This document shows positions 28,196 to 36,700 of a stretch of 64,000 nt of DNA, piece by piece. Location: contig CACGAG010000005.1 in the NCBI GenBank assembly GCA_902571005.1, positions 44,983 to 108,982 of the forward strand, read 5' to 3'. The position numbers and the translations under genes were made by a program. Under the pieces are notes generated by a model. That model was not told where the DNA came from. It did not search any database and worked only from the letters and a program-made list of their open reading frames with translations. The stretch is from an uncultured Pelagibacteraceae bacterium. Its GTDB lineage: Bacteria > Pseudomonadota > Alphaproteobacteria > Pelagibacterales > AG-422-B15. Numbering within the stretch: position 1 is the first letter of the stretch; the number at the start of each line of letters is the position of its first letter.

Positions 28196-29260
28196 TTATT
28201 CCTTTTTATAAGATGGTATAAGTTTCTCACCTTTACTTATTTTATCTTTAATTTCTTTTATTGTTGACTCCATTCTGACATATCTTTCTGCAGTTGATGG
28301 ATGAGTTCCCCCAGTTGAATAAATTGAATTAGGAACTTCTACAGCAAATCTTCTCCAAAAATTTACAGCATCATCTAAGTTATAACCCGCTTGTGCTAAA
28401 ATATACATGCTAAGATAATCAGCCTCGTTCTCATATTCAATTGAATAAGCTGTAGCACCAATGCTTTGACCCATTTCCATCATGTCTTGTGGCAGACCGA
28501 TATATATTCCAACCAACAAGCCAAGCAACGCCCCTGTGTTCGCATTTTGAATTTTATCTGCAACGTGCTTATTGGCATTATGACCTAATTCATGAGCGAA
28601 TACAATTGCAGCGCCAGTTTCATCTTGTATTAGCCACTTTGCCATTCTAAGTGAAAAAGCCATAATCTCACCATTTGCAAAAGCATTAAAAGTATTGTTA
28701 TCAAGATCAATGACAAAGTTGAAACGGCACCTTTGTTCACTTCTGATTTTTATATTTTTAAATTCATCTCCTCTAAGAATCTTAAATTCATATAATTTTT
28801 GGTATTCTTTATCAATCTTTTCAATATAAGATTTAAAGGCATCTTCCCCCTGAATTAAGCTTTCTCCATCTATTTCTAAAATCTCATCGCCAACTAAGAT
28901 ACCCGCTTTACTTGCAGGCGAGTTAGCACCTAAACTCACAACTTTTAATTTTGATCCCAATGCAAGACTTTTATTTATTTCTGTACGAATAGTTTCATAT
29001 GCCGAGTACTCATTTGCAAGATTCATTCCAAGATCAAATATTCGGTCGTCTTTAGCACATAGATCTGAAGCACTAAACAATATATCTGTGCCCATAGTTG
29101 AAAATGGCAAATACGTATCAAGCCATGAGTCAGCGAACATTTGGTTTTGTATATCTCTCTCTTTTTCAGTTATTGTTGTACTGTAGTCCGGAAGCTGAGT
29201 TTGCGGTTGGGCGCAGGAGATGAGAAGCAACAAAGCTAAAATTGAGAATTTTTTAATCAT
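28196..29260 (-). CDS. M48-family metalloprotease lipoprotein with PDZ domain
   Basis: A 354-residue envelope protease. A lipobox LLISC puts the lipidated Cys at 16. A PDZ domain covers about 100-165 (GANSPASKAGILVGDEILEI). The zinc site is HELGH at 223-227 with Glu279 in NEADYLS as third ligand. It probably degrades misassembled envelope proteins, like BepA/LoiP; the N-terminal PDZ is less usual in that family. Its start overlaps the EamA stop by four bases. Confidence 0.87.
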   Translation of the reverse strand: MIKKFSILALLLLISCAQPQTQLPDYSTTITEKERDIQNQMFADSWLDTYLPFSTMGTDILFSASDLCAKDDRIFDLGMNLANEYSAYETIRTEINKSLALGSKLKVVSLGANSPASKAGILVGDEILEIDGESLIQGEDAFKSYIEKIDKEYQKLYEFKILRGDEFKNIKIRSEQRCRFNFVIDLDNNTFNAFANGEIMAFSLRMAKWLIQDETGAAIVFAHELGHNANKHVADKIQNANTGALLGLLVGIYIGLPQDMMEMGQSIGATAYSIEYENEADYLSMYILAQAGYNLDDAVNFWRRFAVEVPNSIYSTGGTHPSTAERYVRMESTIKEIKDKISKGEKLIPSYKKE

Positions 29261-30132
29261 TTCCGTTCTAAGCGTTCTTTTCTAATCATAAAGTACGAGT
29301 GAATAAATATAATAATTATTATAAAAATGCCACCAATCAAGGTTTTTTGTGTTGGTGATTCACTGATAAAAAACCATACCCATAAAGGTCCTAATGCGGT
29401 CTCGAGTAAAAAGAAAATTCCCACTTCAGGAGAACTAATGAATTGTGGTGCAATACTAATAAATACAAAAGATACGCCTACAGTGACTATCATTAATGAT
29501 AAAAGTATTAAATCAGTTGAATTAATTATGAAACTATTAACAAAAAATACTGCTACGCAAGCTGTTAAAAGTTTTCCTAATATATATGAGGGTACAAAAT
29601 TGATATTTGGTGAACTTCTCATTACTGTTAAGCTGGCTCCAACAAAAGCAGCGCATAAGAGTCCATAAAAATCACCTAAATATCGATTAAGCTCGTATGA
29701 CTCGTAGAAAATATAAATTACAGCAATCAAACAGCCAAGAGAGCAAATCCAGGTGATCAATTGAGGTTTTTCGTGAAGAAAAATAAATGAAAATATTGAT
29801 GCAATTATCGGAACAAGACTAATCATTATTAAAGCATTTGCGACATCTGTATTCGCTAAAGCTAAAATAAATGTAATGTTAGATCCCATTATTAAAAATG
29901 CATTTAATAACCCAGGTTTTCCTATACTCATAAAATCTTGTGCAGCTCTAGAACTGAAGAAAATAAAATAGCCAATAAATAATGCAGTTCCAGGAAACAG
30001 AGATCTATAAAACAAAAGGTTCCATGTATCAATTGATACGAGTCTTATAATTAGTGAGTCTGGAGTTACAATCATTACTCCTATAAATGCAAGTAGTGTT
30101 CCCTTTTGTGTATTCGATAATTTGTTAAACAT
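29257..30132 (-). CDS. EamA/DMT-family transporter
   Basis: A 291-residue, ten-helix protein of the EamA drug/metabolite family, with the mid-protein FIFLHEKPQLITWI and the end-of-second-half FFISESPTQKTLIGG, the paired glutamate motifs of the two repeats. The substrate is unknown. It is coupled to the M48 gene by a four-base overlap. It is not a close copy of the EamA protein at position 1. Confidence 0.85.
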   Translation of the reverse strand: MFNKLSNTQKGTLLAFIGVMIVTPDSLIIRLVSIDTWNLLFYRSLFPGTALFIGYFIFFSSRAAQDFMSIGKPGLLNAFLIMGSNITFILALANTDVANALIMISLVPIIASIFSFIFLHEKPQLITWICSLGCLIAVIYIFYESYELNRYLGDFYGLLCAAFVGASLTVMRSSPNINFVPSYILGKLLTACVAVFFVNSFIINSTDLILLSLMIVTVGVSFVFISIAPQFISSPEVGIFFLLETALGPLWVWFFISESPTQKTLIGGIFIIIIIFIHSYFMIRKERLERK

Positions 30133-30141
30133 AAATTTTAA

Positions 30142-30218
30142 TGGCGCGCCGGGAGAGATTCGAACTCCCGACCCCCAGATTCGTAGTCTGGTGCTCTATC
30201 CAGCTGAGCCACCGGCGC
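30142..30218 (-). tRNA. tRNA-Arg(ACG)
   Basis: The reverse strand reads GCGCCGG at the 5' end and CCGGCGC plus discriminator G and an encoded CCA at the 3' end, forming a seven-pair acceptor stem. The D-arm GGCTCAGCTGGATAGAGC, anticodon loop CTACGAA (anticodon ACG) and T-arm with TTCGAAT are standard. The 77-base length is normal. ACG is read as ICG after deamination, decoding CGU/CGC/CGA. Confidence 0.97.
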
Positions 30219-30250
30219 ATATAAATTCATTATAGGTTATTTTTTTATAA

Positions 30251-30946
30251 TCAAACCAAAAATCTTTTTTTTATAAATTTGTAAATTACAGGAACTATTA
30301 CAATTATACTTATCAATAAAACAGGAAGTAAATACTCAATTTTTAAAATATCACTTGATGAAAAATTTTGCGTTTCCATAATATTTTGAATTCCATTTCC
30401 AATACTCACTAAAATGTATGCCCAGGGAATAACACCGAAGATCGTTGCTATAAAATAGTCTCTAAACTTCATATCTAAAACAGCTGGAAGTAAATTTTGT
30501 ATTCCAAATGGAACTCCGCCTATAACTCTTATAAAAAGCAAGTAACTTATTGAATTACGATTAAAACCATCTTTGAACTTTTTAAATCTTTCACCGAATT
30601 GTTTTAAAATATAAGCTTTAAATAAGTATCTTCCGTACAAAAATACAATTACTGCTCCCGTGATTTCGCCTATTATCGCTATGAGTAATCCTACGTATAG
30701 GCCAAAGTAAAATCCTGCTAAAATACACACTGGTGTTATTGGCCCCATTAAAGAAATCATCACTGCAATTATTAAGATGCATATAACGACTGAGAGTGAT
30801 GGATAGGAAAGTATATAATCCTGAATATATCCATGTTGGTTTATCAAGAATTCCATGGATATAGGGTTATATTTTCCCAGAAAATATAAAATTAGAATGA
30901 TAGCGAGACCAATCCCCAATAACCTTAATGACTTATTTTTAAACAT
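30251..30946 (-). CDS. TVP38/TMEM64 (DedA-superfamily) membrane protein
   Basis: A 231-residue membrane protein. The central region GPITPVCILAGFYFGLYVGLLIAIIGEITGA and the later RVIGGVPFGIQNLLPAVLDM match the VTT/SNARE-associated domain of TVP38/DedA proteins, some of which are lipid flippases or scramblases. The function here is unknown. It is divergent from rpmH. Confidence 0.85.
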   Translation of the reverse strand: MFKNKSLRLLGIGLAIILILYFLGKYNPISMEFLINQHGYIQDYILSYPSLSVVICILIIAVMISLMGPITPVCILAGFYFGLYVGLLIAIIGEITGAVIVFLYGRYLFKAYILKQFGERFKKFKDGFNRNSISYLLFIRVIGGVPFGIQNLLPAVLDMKFRDYFIATIFGVIPWAYILVSIGNGIQNIMETQNFSSSDILKIEYLLPVLLISIIVIVPVIYKFIKKRFLV

Positions 30947-30969
30947 ATATCTTATTTAATGAATATTAA

Positions 30970-30998
30970 TTGACTATCAATAGAATGCAATTTATAAG
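30970..30998 (+). promoter_or_regulatory. Near-consensus sigma70 promoter of the rpmH operon
   Basis: TTGACT (30970-30975), an exact 17-base spacer and TATAAG (30993-30998) lie 24 bases before the rpmH start. It is one of the best promoter matches seen by eye in the window, as expected for a ribosomal protein gene leading a seven-gene run. Confidence 0.65.
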
Positions 30999-31022
30999 CC
31001 AATCACCTAACAAAATAGAATT

Positions 31023-31157
31023 ATGAAAAGAACATTTCAACCAAGCAACTTAGTCAGGAAAAGGCGTCATGGATTCAGAGCACGTTCTGCGACTAAAGAT
31101 GGAAGGATTATTTTGGCTAGGCGCCGTGCTAAGGGCAGAAAAGTTCTCTCAGCTTAG
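31023..31157 (+). CDS. rpmH: 50S ribosomal protein L34
   Basis: A 44-residue protein beginning [20 protein letters not shown] and ending GRKVLSA, the universal L34 pattern of basic residues that packs against 23S rRNA. It is followed by rnpA after 13 bases, the standard bacterial order. Confidence 0.96.
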   Translation: MKRTFQPSNLVRKRRHGFRARSATKDGRIILARRRAKGRKVLSA

Positions 31158-31170
31158 AACAAAATATTCA

Positions 31171-31503
31171 ATGAACAAATTAGAGACATTAAAATCCTCA
31201 AAGGATTTTCAAAGAGCTAAAAGTGGACTCTTCTTTAGAAGTAAGTCCTTTTTATTACAGGCTTACGAGGATAAATCCTGTAATAAGGTAAAAGTTGGAT
31301 ATACAGTTTCAAAACAAAATGGAAACGCTGTTGTAAGAAATAAAATAAAGAGGCGATTAAGAGTAATTGCAAAAAATATTATTGGGGAATATGGTATTAA
31401 AAATTGGAATTACGTAATTATCGGTAAGAAGAATTCGCTTATTGAAGATTTTAAAAATCTAGAATTTGAAATGAATACAGCAATTAAAAAAATTCATAGT
31501 TAA
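31171..31503 (+). CDS. rnpA: Ribonuclease P protein component
   Basis: A 110-residue RnpA. ATG 31171 (MNKLETLKSSKDFQRA) is chosen because the frame upstream of it overlaps rpmH and does not look like RnpA. The central KVGYTVSKQNGNAVVRNKIK then RRLR is the RNR motif that contacts RNase P RNA. It supports 5' maturation of tRNAs. The RNase P RNA itself was not seen in the window. Confidence 0.93.
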   Translation: MNKLETLKSSKDFQRAKSGLFFRSKSFLLQAYEDKSCNKVKVGYTVSKQNGNAVVRNKIKRRLRVIAKNIIGEYGIKNWNYVIIGKKNSLIEDFKNLEFEMNTAIKKIHS

Positions 31504-31506
31504 CAA

Positions 31507-31740
31507 ATGAAATCAATATTTATATTTCTGATAGTATTATATCAAAGATTAATCTCTCCATATTTTCCTTCATCATGTCGTTTTATGCCAACATGCTCTG
31601 AGTATGCAAAAGAGGCAATTGAAAAGCACGGTTTAATTAATGGAACATATTTAGGTATTAAGAGAATAACAAAATGTCATCCAATAAAGCTTTTAGGTGG
31701 TTCGGAAGGTTATGATCCTGTTCCAAAAGAGAAGAAGTAA
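31507..31740 (+). CDS. yidD: YidD membrane protein insertion factor
   Basis: A 77-residue protein with the YidD pattern: an N-terminal amphipathic helix, [20 protein letters not shown] (residues 12-31) with its conserved cysteines, and a conserved C-terminal [10 protein letters not shown]. It assists YidC in membrane protein insertion and lies between rnpA and yidC, three bases from each. Confidence 0.95.
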   Translation: MKSIFIFLIVLYQRLISPYFPSSCRFMPTCSEYAKEAIEKHGLINGTYLGIKRITKCHPIKLLGGSEGYDPVPKEKK

Positions 31741-31743
31741 CCT

Positions 31744-33465
31744 ATGGAAAGTAGAAATCTAATACTTGCAATAATACTCTCGGTAGGTGTTCTATTTATA
31801 TGGAGTTTTTTCTTTGAAGCGCCTGAGCAAGAAATGCTTTACGAAGAAATAGAAAGTGGTGACGTATCTGAGGTTAATTCAAATGAACTTGATATGGAAG
31901 CCATTGATGAAATTGAGAGATCTCTAGGTATTGCTGAAAATGATAACATTGGTTTAGACGAGGCGCTGAGTCTTGATAAGAGAGTAAAAATTGAAACGAA
32001 CAGCATTATTGGATCAATTAATCTTAAAGGTTTAAGAATTGATGACATTGTTCTCAAAAAATATAATGAAACTCAAGAGGAGTTTTCAGAAAAAATTAGA
32101 GTTTTACAGCCAATTGATACCTATGACGGTTATGAAGTTACATTTGGATGGATTAAAAATCAGGATGCTAACTTTGAGACACCGAATGCTGAGTCTGTTT
32201 GGAAAGTGTCTAATAACAATGCTACTCTCACATCTAACAACGAAGTTGAATTTGAATGGAGTAATACAACTGGCCAGACATTTGTAACTACGATTGGCTT
32301 AGATGAAGACTATTTATTTGATATTACACAAGAAGTTAAAAATAATTCAAATGAAGAAATTATTATAAATAATGCAAGTAAGGTAACAAGAAAGCAGGCG
32401 CCTTCTTTATCTGGCATGTTTATTCTTCATGAAGGGTTGCTAGGTGTCTTACAAGAAAAACTTGAATTAATAGATTATGACGACCTAAAAGATGATGAAG
32501 AAACACTAAACTTTGAAAGTGATAATGGTTGGGTAGGCATTACAGATAAATACTGGCTAGCTGCGCTCATTCCAGATCAGAATAAATCATTCAAAGCTAT
32601 TTATACTTATGATAATGGATACATTGCTTACTATAGATCTCTAAATGCAACAAAAGTTGCAGCTGGAAGTGATCACATTGTTGAGAGTCAAATATTCATC
32701 GGTGCTAAAGAAGCAAAACTCATCGATCGATATCAAGAAGATTACGGCATCTATAATTTTGATTTAGCAATTGATTGGGGCTGGTTCTATTTTCTCACAA
32801 AACCGTTATTTAATGTAATTTATTTCTTCTCTGAATTATCAGGAAATTTTGGTTTAGCTATCATTATATTAACAGTTATTACAAGAATTGTTTTCTTTCC
32901 TCTTGCTAACTGGTCATTCATCTCAATGGCTAAAATGAAAATGCTTCAACCTGAAATGACAAGAATTAAAGAACTTCACAAAGATGATAGAGCGCAGCAG
33001 CAACAAGCGCTAATGGCTTTGTATAAAAAGGAAAAAGTAAACCCAATTTCAGGATGTTTGCCAATACTTATTCAAATTCCATTTTTCTTTGCGATTTATA
33101 AAATGCTATTTGTTTCAATTGAAATGAGACATGCCCCTTTTTATGGATGGATTCAAGACCTTGCTGCAAAGGATCCAACGACCATTTTTAATCTTTTTGG
33201 TCTCATTCCTTGGGATCCACCATCATTTATGATTATAGGGATTTGGCCAGTGTTGATGGGCTTAACCATGTACATACAACAAAAACTTAACCCAGCTCCT
33301 CCCGATCCAATACAAGCAAGAATATTCATGTTCTTTCCGCTCTTTATAACAATTCTCTTAGCACAATTTGCTGCCGGTCTTGTAATTTATTGGACAACAA
33401 ATAACGTGCTCTCAATTATTCAGCAGTGGATAATCAATAAAAGAACTACGGTCAAAACAAATTAA
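31744..33465 (+). CDS. yidC: Membrane protein insertase YidC
   Basis: A 573-residue Gram-negative type YidC. It has an N-terminal membrane anchor (about 6-26), an acidic linker, a large periplasmic beta domain (about 60-340) and the conserved five-helix insertase core near 350-565, including NPISGCLPILIQIPFFFAIY. Hydrophobic substrates use the core groove. argB follows after one base, without the engB GTPase often found here. Confidence 0.95.
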   Translation: MESRNLILAIILSVGVLFIWSFFFEAPEQEMLYEEIESGDVSEVNSNELDMEAIDEIERSLGIAENDNIGLDEALSLDKRVKIETNSIIGSINLKGLRIDDIVLKKYNETQEEFSEKIRVLQPIDTYDGYEVTFGWIKNQDANFETPNAESVWKVSNNNATLTSNNEVEFEWSNTTGQTFVTTIGLDEDYLFDITQEVKNNSNEEIIINNASKVTRKQAPSLSGMFILHEGLLGVLQEKLELIDYDDLKDDEETLNFESDNGWVGITDKYWLAALIPDQNKSFKAIYTYDNGYIAYYRSLNATKVAAGSDHIVESQIFIGAKEAKLIDRYQEDYGIYNFDLAIDWGWFYFLTKPLFNVIYFFSELSGNFGLAIIILTVITRIVFFPLANWSFISMAKMKMLQPEMTRIKELHKDDRAQQQQALMALYKKEKVNPISGCLPILIQIPFFFAIYKMLFVSIEMRHAPFYGWIQDLAAKDPTTIFNLFGLIPWDPPSFMIIGIWPVLMGLTMYIQQKLNPAPPDPIQARIFMFFPLFITILLAQFAAGLVIYWTTNNVLSIIQQWIINKRTTVKTN

Positions 33466-33466
33466 A

Positions 33467-34354
33467 ATGTCTATAAAAAATAATGTGAGTGAAAGCTCTC
33501 AGCTTTTACAGAAATATTGGCCATCAGGAAAAAAGTATTTCAACAGTACAGATCAATTTATTAAAAGATATAAAAATCGAATTATTGTTATTAAATACGG
33601 GGGTTATGCTCTTACAAAACCTCATTTAGTAAAATCATTTGCAAAAAATATTGCTCTTCTGAACCAATTAGGAATGAAAGTCATTATTGTTCATGGTGGG
33701 GGGCCACAAATTGAAAATCAATTGAGAAAGAAAAAAATTAAGAATGAGGAATACCAAGGTTTAAGGGTTACATCAAAACAGATTTTAAGTGTTGTTAAAA
33801 CGGTTCTAGCCAATGATCTAAATAAACTTATTTCACATGAAATTACAAAATATGGCAGTAAACCAAAACGTTTTGATGGGATAAGACAAAAAATCATCAA
33901 TGCAAAAATAGCTATGAATGGGAATATCGGTTTTGTTGGAGAGCCCAAAAAAATTAATAAATCATTAATTCAAGAAGCGCTGGGTAAAAAACAAATACCT
34001 GTGATTGCGCCGTTGGGATATGACTCAAATAAAAATACGCTAAATATCAATGCTGATACTGCGGCTGCATTTATCGCAGAGACAGTCAAAGCCGAAAGAC
34101 TTCTACTTTTGACAGATGTAGAGGGGGTAATGGATAATAACAAAAGATTGATTACCGAGCTGGATCGTAAAAAAGCATTTCAATACATAAAAAAAGGCAC
34201 TATAAAAAGCGGTATGATTCCCAAAATTAAGGCATGTTTCAATACCCTTAAAAATGGGGCAAAAGGAGTTGCTTTAATCGATGGTCGTAAACAAAATGCA
34301 GTGGTTATGGAGATTTTAACTACGAAAGGTGCTGGAACACTAATAAAGAAATGA
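33467..34354 (+). CDS. argB: Acetylglutamate kinase
   Basis: A 295-residue amino-acid kinase. Phosphate loop [10 protein letters not shown] (residues 35-44), substrate loop [13 protein letters not shown] (about 74) and [11 protein letters not shown] are intact. It carries out the second step of arginine synthesis. The extended N-terminus (about 25 residues) resembles arginine-regulated hexameric forms. It overlaps dapD by four bases. Confidence 0.93.
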   Translation: MSIKNNVSESSQLLQKYWPSGKKYFNSTDQFIKRYKNRIIVIKYGGYALTKPHLVKSFAKNIALLNQLGMKVIIVHGGGPQIENQLRKKKIKNEEYQGLRVTSKQILSVVKTVLANDLNKLISHEITKYGSKPKRFDGIRQKIINAKIAMNGNIGFVGEPKKINKSLIQEALGKKQIPVIAPLGYDSNKNTLNINADTAAAFIAETVKAERLLLLTDVEGVMDNNKRLITELDRKKAFQYIKKGTIKSGMIPKIKACFNTLKNGAKGVALIDGRKQNAVVMEILTTKGAGTLIKK

Positions 34355-35175
34355 GTGATAATACAGAATTAAAAAATAAAATTGAAAGTGCATGGGAAAA
34401 TATTACAAATATTACTCCCGACGATACAAATATCGCTGATGCTGTAAATGAAGTCATAAAAAAACTTGATAACGGACATTTTAGGATTGCAGAAAAAAAT
34501 GGCAATGACTGGATTGTTAATCAGTGGTTAAAAAAAGCCGTTCTTATATCATTTCGAATAAATGATAATAAAATTTTAAAAGGTCCTTACACGTCTTGGT
34601 ATGACAAAGTAAGAGGTAAAACCGTTGATTGGAATGAAGATCAATGGAAAGAAGCTGGCTACCGACATGTTCCAAATGGTACCGTTCGTGAAGGATCTTT
34701 CATAGGTAAAGGCGTGGTGCTGATGCCATCTTTTGTAAATATTGGCGCTTACATTGATGAAGGTACAATGGTTGATACATGGGCAACTGTTGGATCATGT
34801 GCTCAGATTGGAAAAAACTGTCACTTATCAGGCGGTGTTGGTATTGGTGGTGTTTTAGAGCCACTACAAGCAAATCCAGTAATTATTGAAGATGATTGTT
34901 TTGTTGGTGCAAGAGCTGAGGTTGCTGAAGGTGTAATTGTGAGAGAAGGATCGGTTCTCTCAATGGGAGTATATTTAGGGGCATCAACAAAAATTGTGAA
35001 TAGGTCGACGGGTGAAATAAGTTACGGTGAAGTGCCTGCTTATTCTGTAGTAGTTCCAGGTAGTCTTCCTAATGAAGATCCAAAAAAGCCAAGCTTGTAT
35101 TGTGTTGTAATAGTTAAAACAGTTGATGAAAACACAAGAAAGAAAACATCGATAAACGATCTACTCAGAGAATAA
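34351..35175 (+). CDS. dapD: Tetrahydrodipicolinate N-succinyltransferase
   Basis: A 274-residue DapD. An N-terminal helical domain leads to a left-handed beta-helix of hexapeptide repeats (about 100-205: [20 protein letters not shown], then [15 protein letters not shown]). It succinylates tetrahydrodipicolinate in lysine and peptidoglycan precursor synthesis. It is coupled to argB upstream and lies three bases before dapE. Confidence 0.95.
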   Translation: MSDNTELKNKIESAWENITNITPDDTNIADAVNEVIKKLDNGHFRIAEKNGNDWIVNQWLKKAVLISFRINDNKILKGPYTSWYDKVRGKTVDWNEDQWKEAGYRHVPNGTVREGSFIGKGVVLMPSFVNIGAYIDEGTMVDTWATVGSCAQIGKNCHLSGGVGIGGVLEPLQANPVIIEDDCFVGARAEVAEGVIVREGSVLSMGVYLGASTKIVNRSTGEISYGEVPAYSVVVPGSLPNEDPKKPSLYCVVIVKTVDENTRKKTSINDLLRE

Positions 35176-35178
35176 ATT

Positions 35179-36324
35179 ATGGAAGTCGTTGATCTAACAA
35201 AATCACTTATCTCTTGTCCAAGTGTTACACCAAATAACGAAGGGGTCTTAGACCTACTGCAAAGGGAGCTCAATGACATGGGATTTAAATGTAATCGTTA
35301 TTTATTTAGCGATACTGACACACCTGACGTAGATAATTTATTCGCAAAAATTGGCAGTGGTGCTCCACATTTGTGTTTTGGAGGTCATACTGATGTTGTT
35401 CCAGTTGGTGATGAAAACGCTTGGAATTCAAATCCCTTTGAGGCCACTGAGAAAAATGGAAAGTTATATGGCCGTGGTGCGAGCGATATGAAATCTGCTA
35501 TAGCTGCATTTGTTTCAGCAGTAAGAGAATACCTAGAGAATAATGAGATGAAAGGAACAATAAGCCTCTTAATTACAAATGATGAAGAAGGTCCTGCAAT
35601 AAATGGGACAAGAAAAGTACTAGAAGAAATCTATAAAAATGGAGAAAAGATAGATAGTTGCTTGGTAGGGGAACCAACATGCCCAAGTAATTTAGGCGAA
35701 ATGATTAAAATTGGACGGAGGGGCAGTATTACCACAACTATTAAAGTTTCAGGGAAACAAGGTCATGTTGCCTATCCAGAGTGGACTCTCAACCCAATAA
35801 ATCCACTGACATCAATACTCAATACACTGTGTAATTTAGAGCTTGATAAGGGTACTGAAGACTTTCCACCATCAAATATGGAAATTGTTAAAATTGAGTC
35901 AAGTGAAGGTGCGACTAATATTGTTCCACAAACCTCAACTGGAATATTTAATATTCGCTACAATATTAATCACACAAAAGAGAGCCTTCAATCAATGATC
36001 AATGAAGTTGTTTCAAAAAATATCAATAATAGTGACTATAAAGTTGATGTAACTTTTAACAATTCTGCAGAACCATTTTTAACTGAAAAAGGTAAATTTA
36101 CAGAGATAGTGAAAAGTTCTGTTGATGAGATTACAGGAATGAATTCTTCACTTACAACAACAGGTGGAACATCAGATGCAAGATTTTTTAAAGACTACTG
36201 CGAGGTAGCGGAGTTTGGACTTATTGGAGAGACCGCACACCAAATTGATGAAAATGTAAAAACTGAGGACATAACTAAGCTTAAAGAAATTTACAGTCTC
36301 ATAATCACTAAGTACTTCCAATAA
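35179..36324 (+). CDS. dapE: Succinyl-diaminopimelate desuccinylase
   Basis: A 381-residue M20 metallohydrolase. Metal ligands are His70 in GGHTDVVPVGD, Asp103 in GRGASDMK and the Glu136/Glu137 pair in TNDEEGPAINGT; the C-terminal TGGTSDARF is the substrate motif. It releases LL-diaminopimelate. It appears to be the last gene of the rpmH-to-dapE run, followed by a 333-base region without an obvious large gene. Confidence 0.95.
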   Translation: MEVVDLTKSLISCPSVTPNNEGVLDLLQRELNDMGFKCNRYLFSDTDTPDVDNLFAKIGSGAPHLCFGGHTDVVPVGDENAWNSNPFEATEKNGKLYGRGASDMKSAIAAFVSAVREYLENNEMKGTISLLITNDEEGPAINGTRKVLEEIYKNGEKIDSCLVGEPTCPSNLGEMIKIGRRGSITTTIKVSGKQGHVAYPEWTLNPINPLTSILNTLCNLELDKGTEDFPPSNMEIVKIESSEGATNIVPQTSTGIFNIRYNINHTKESLQSMINEVVSKNINNSDYKVDVTFNNSAEPFLTEKGKFTEIVKSSVDEITGMNSSLTTTGGTSDARFFKDYCEVAEFGLIGETAHQIDENVKTEDITKLKEIYSLIITKYFQ

Positions 36325-36361
36325 AAATCAACTGTATATCAATTTTAGAGCTATTTAGGTA

Positions 36362-36448
36362 TTATACTATTAGCAACATTAGCATGATGGTCAAAGCTAT
36401 ATCCAATTTAAGGGGGGAAGGATTAAAATTCCATCTAGTTCCAAACAT
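36362..36448 (-). CDS. Possible 28-residue hydrophobic ORF
   Basis: In the 333-base gap after dapE the reverse strand holds ATG at 36448 and TAA at 36362: MFGTRWNFNPSPLKLDIALT then IMLMLLIV, a polar start and a hydrophobic tail. It begins nine bases after the stop of another tiny ORF on the same strand. The ribosome site is weak (AGGT). It may be a real membrane microprotein, the second half of a frame-broken gene, or chance in AT-rich DNA. Confidence 0.25.
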   Translation of the reverse strand: MFGTRWNFNPSPLKLDIALTIMLMLLIV

Positions 36449-36457
36449 AATAAATAC

Positions 36458-36565
36458 CTAAATAATTGCTCCAGCTATTTGAAAAAGAAAGTAAACAGAC
36501 AAGATTACTGGGAAAGCCCTAAGAAAGTAGTTAAATGATTGCTCAAAAATTTTTTTCATAATCAT
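36458..36565 (-). CDS. Possible 35-residue single-helix membrane ORF
   Basis: Reverse-strand ATG at 36565 (or 36559, MKKIFEQ) to TAG at 36458. The translation MIMKKIFEQSFNYFLRAFPV continues as a hydrophobic stretch ending AGAII. The basic start and one membrane helix look gene-like. The ribosome site is weak (GGATG). Together with the ORF at 36362 it fills most of the dapE/ATP-grasp gap. No family is recognised. Confidence 0.3.
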   Translation of the reverse strand: MIMKKIFEQSFNYFLRAFPVILSVYFLFQIAGAII

Positions 36566-36604
36566 CCATTACAGATTATTTGCTGAATTCGGGAGGGGAA
36601 TAAC

Positions 36605-36700
36605 ATGTCAATTTGGCAAAGGCATAAAATTAATATTGATAGCTATTTGATTAGTATGTGGCCATGTTTGACGAAATGTATAGCGATGATGCTCAAATAA
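36605..36700 (+). CDS. Short ORF with strong ribosome site overlapping the ATP-grasp start
   Basis: GGGAGGGG at 36591-36598 is the strongest Shine-Dalgarno sequence nearby, eight bases before ATG 36605. The frame runs 31 codons (MSIWQRHKINIDSYLISMWP and on) to TAA at 36700, in a different frame from the ATP-grasp gene starting at 36658/36664, which has no ribosome site of its own. It may be a leader that delivers ribosomes to the main start. Function is unknown. Confidence 0.35.
   Translation: MSIWQRHKINIDSYLISMWPCLTKCIAMMLK

Noticed and set aside
31069..31170. In-frame N-terminal extension of rnpA from ATG 31069
   Set aside because: It lies in another frame of rpmH (31023-31157) and its translation does not resemble RnpA; ATG 31171 gives the normal RnpA start.
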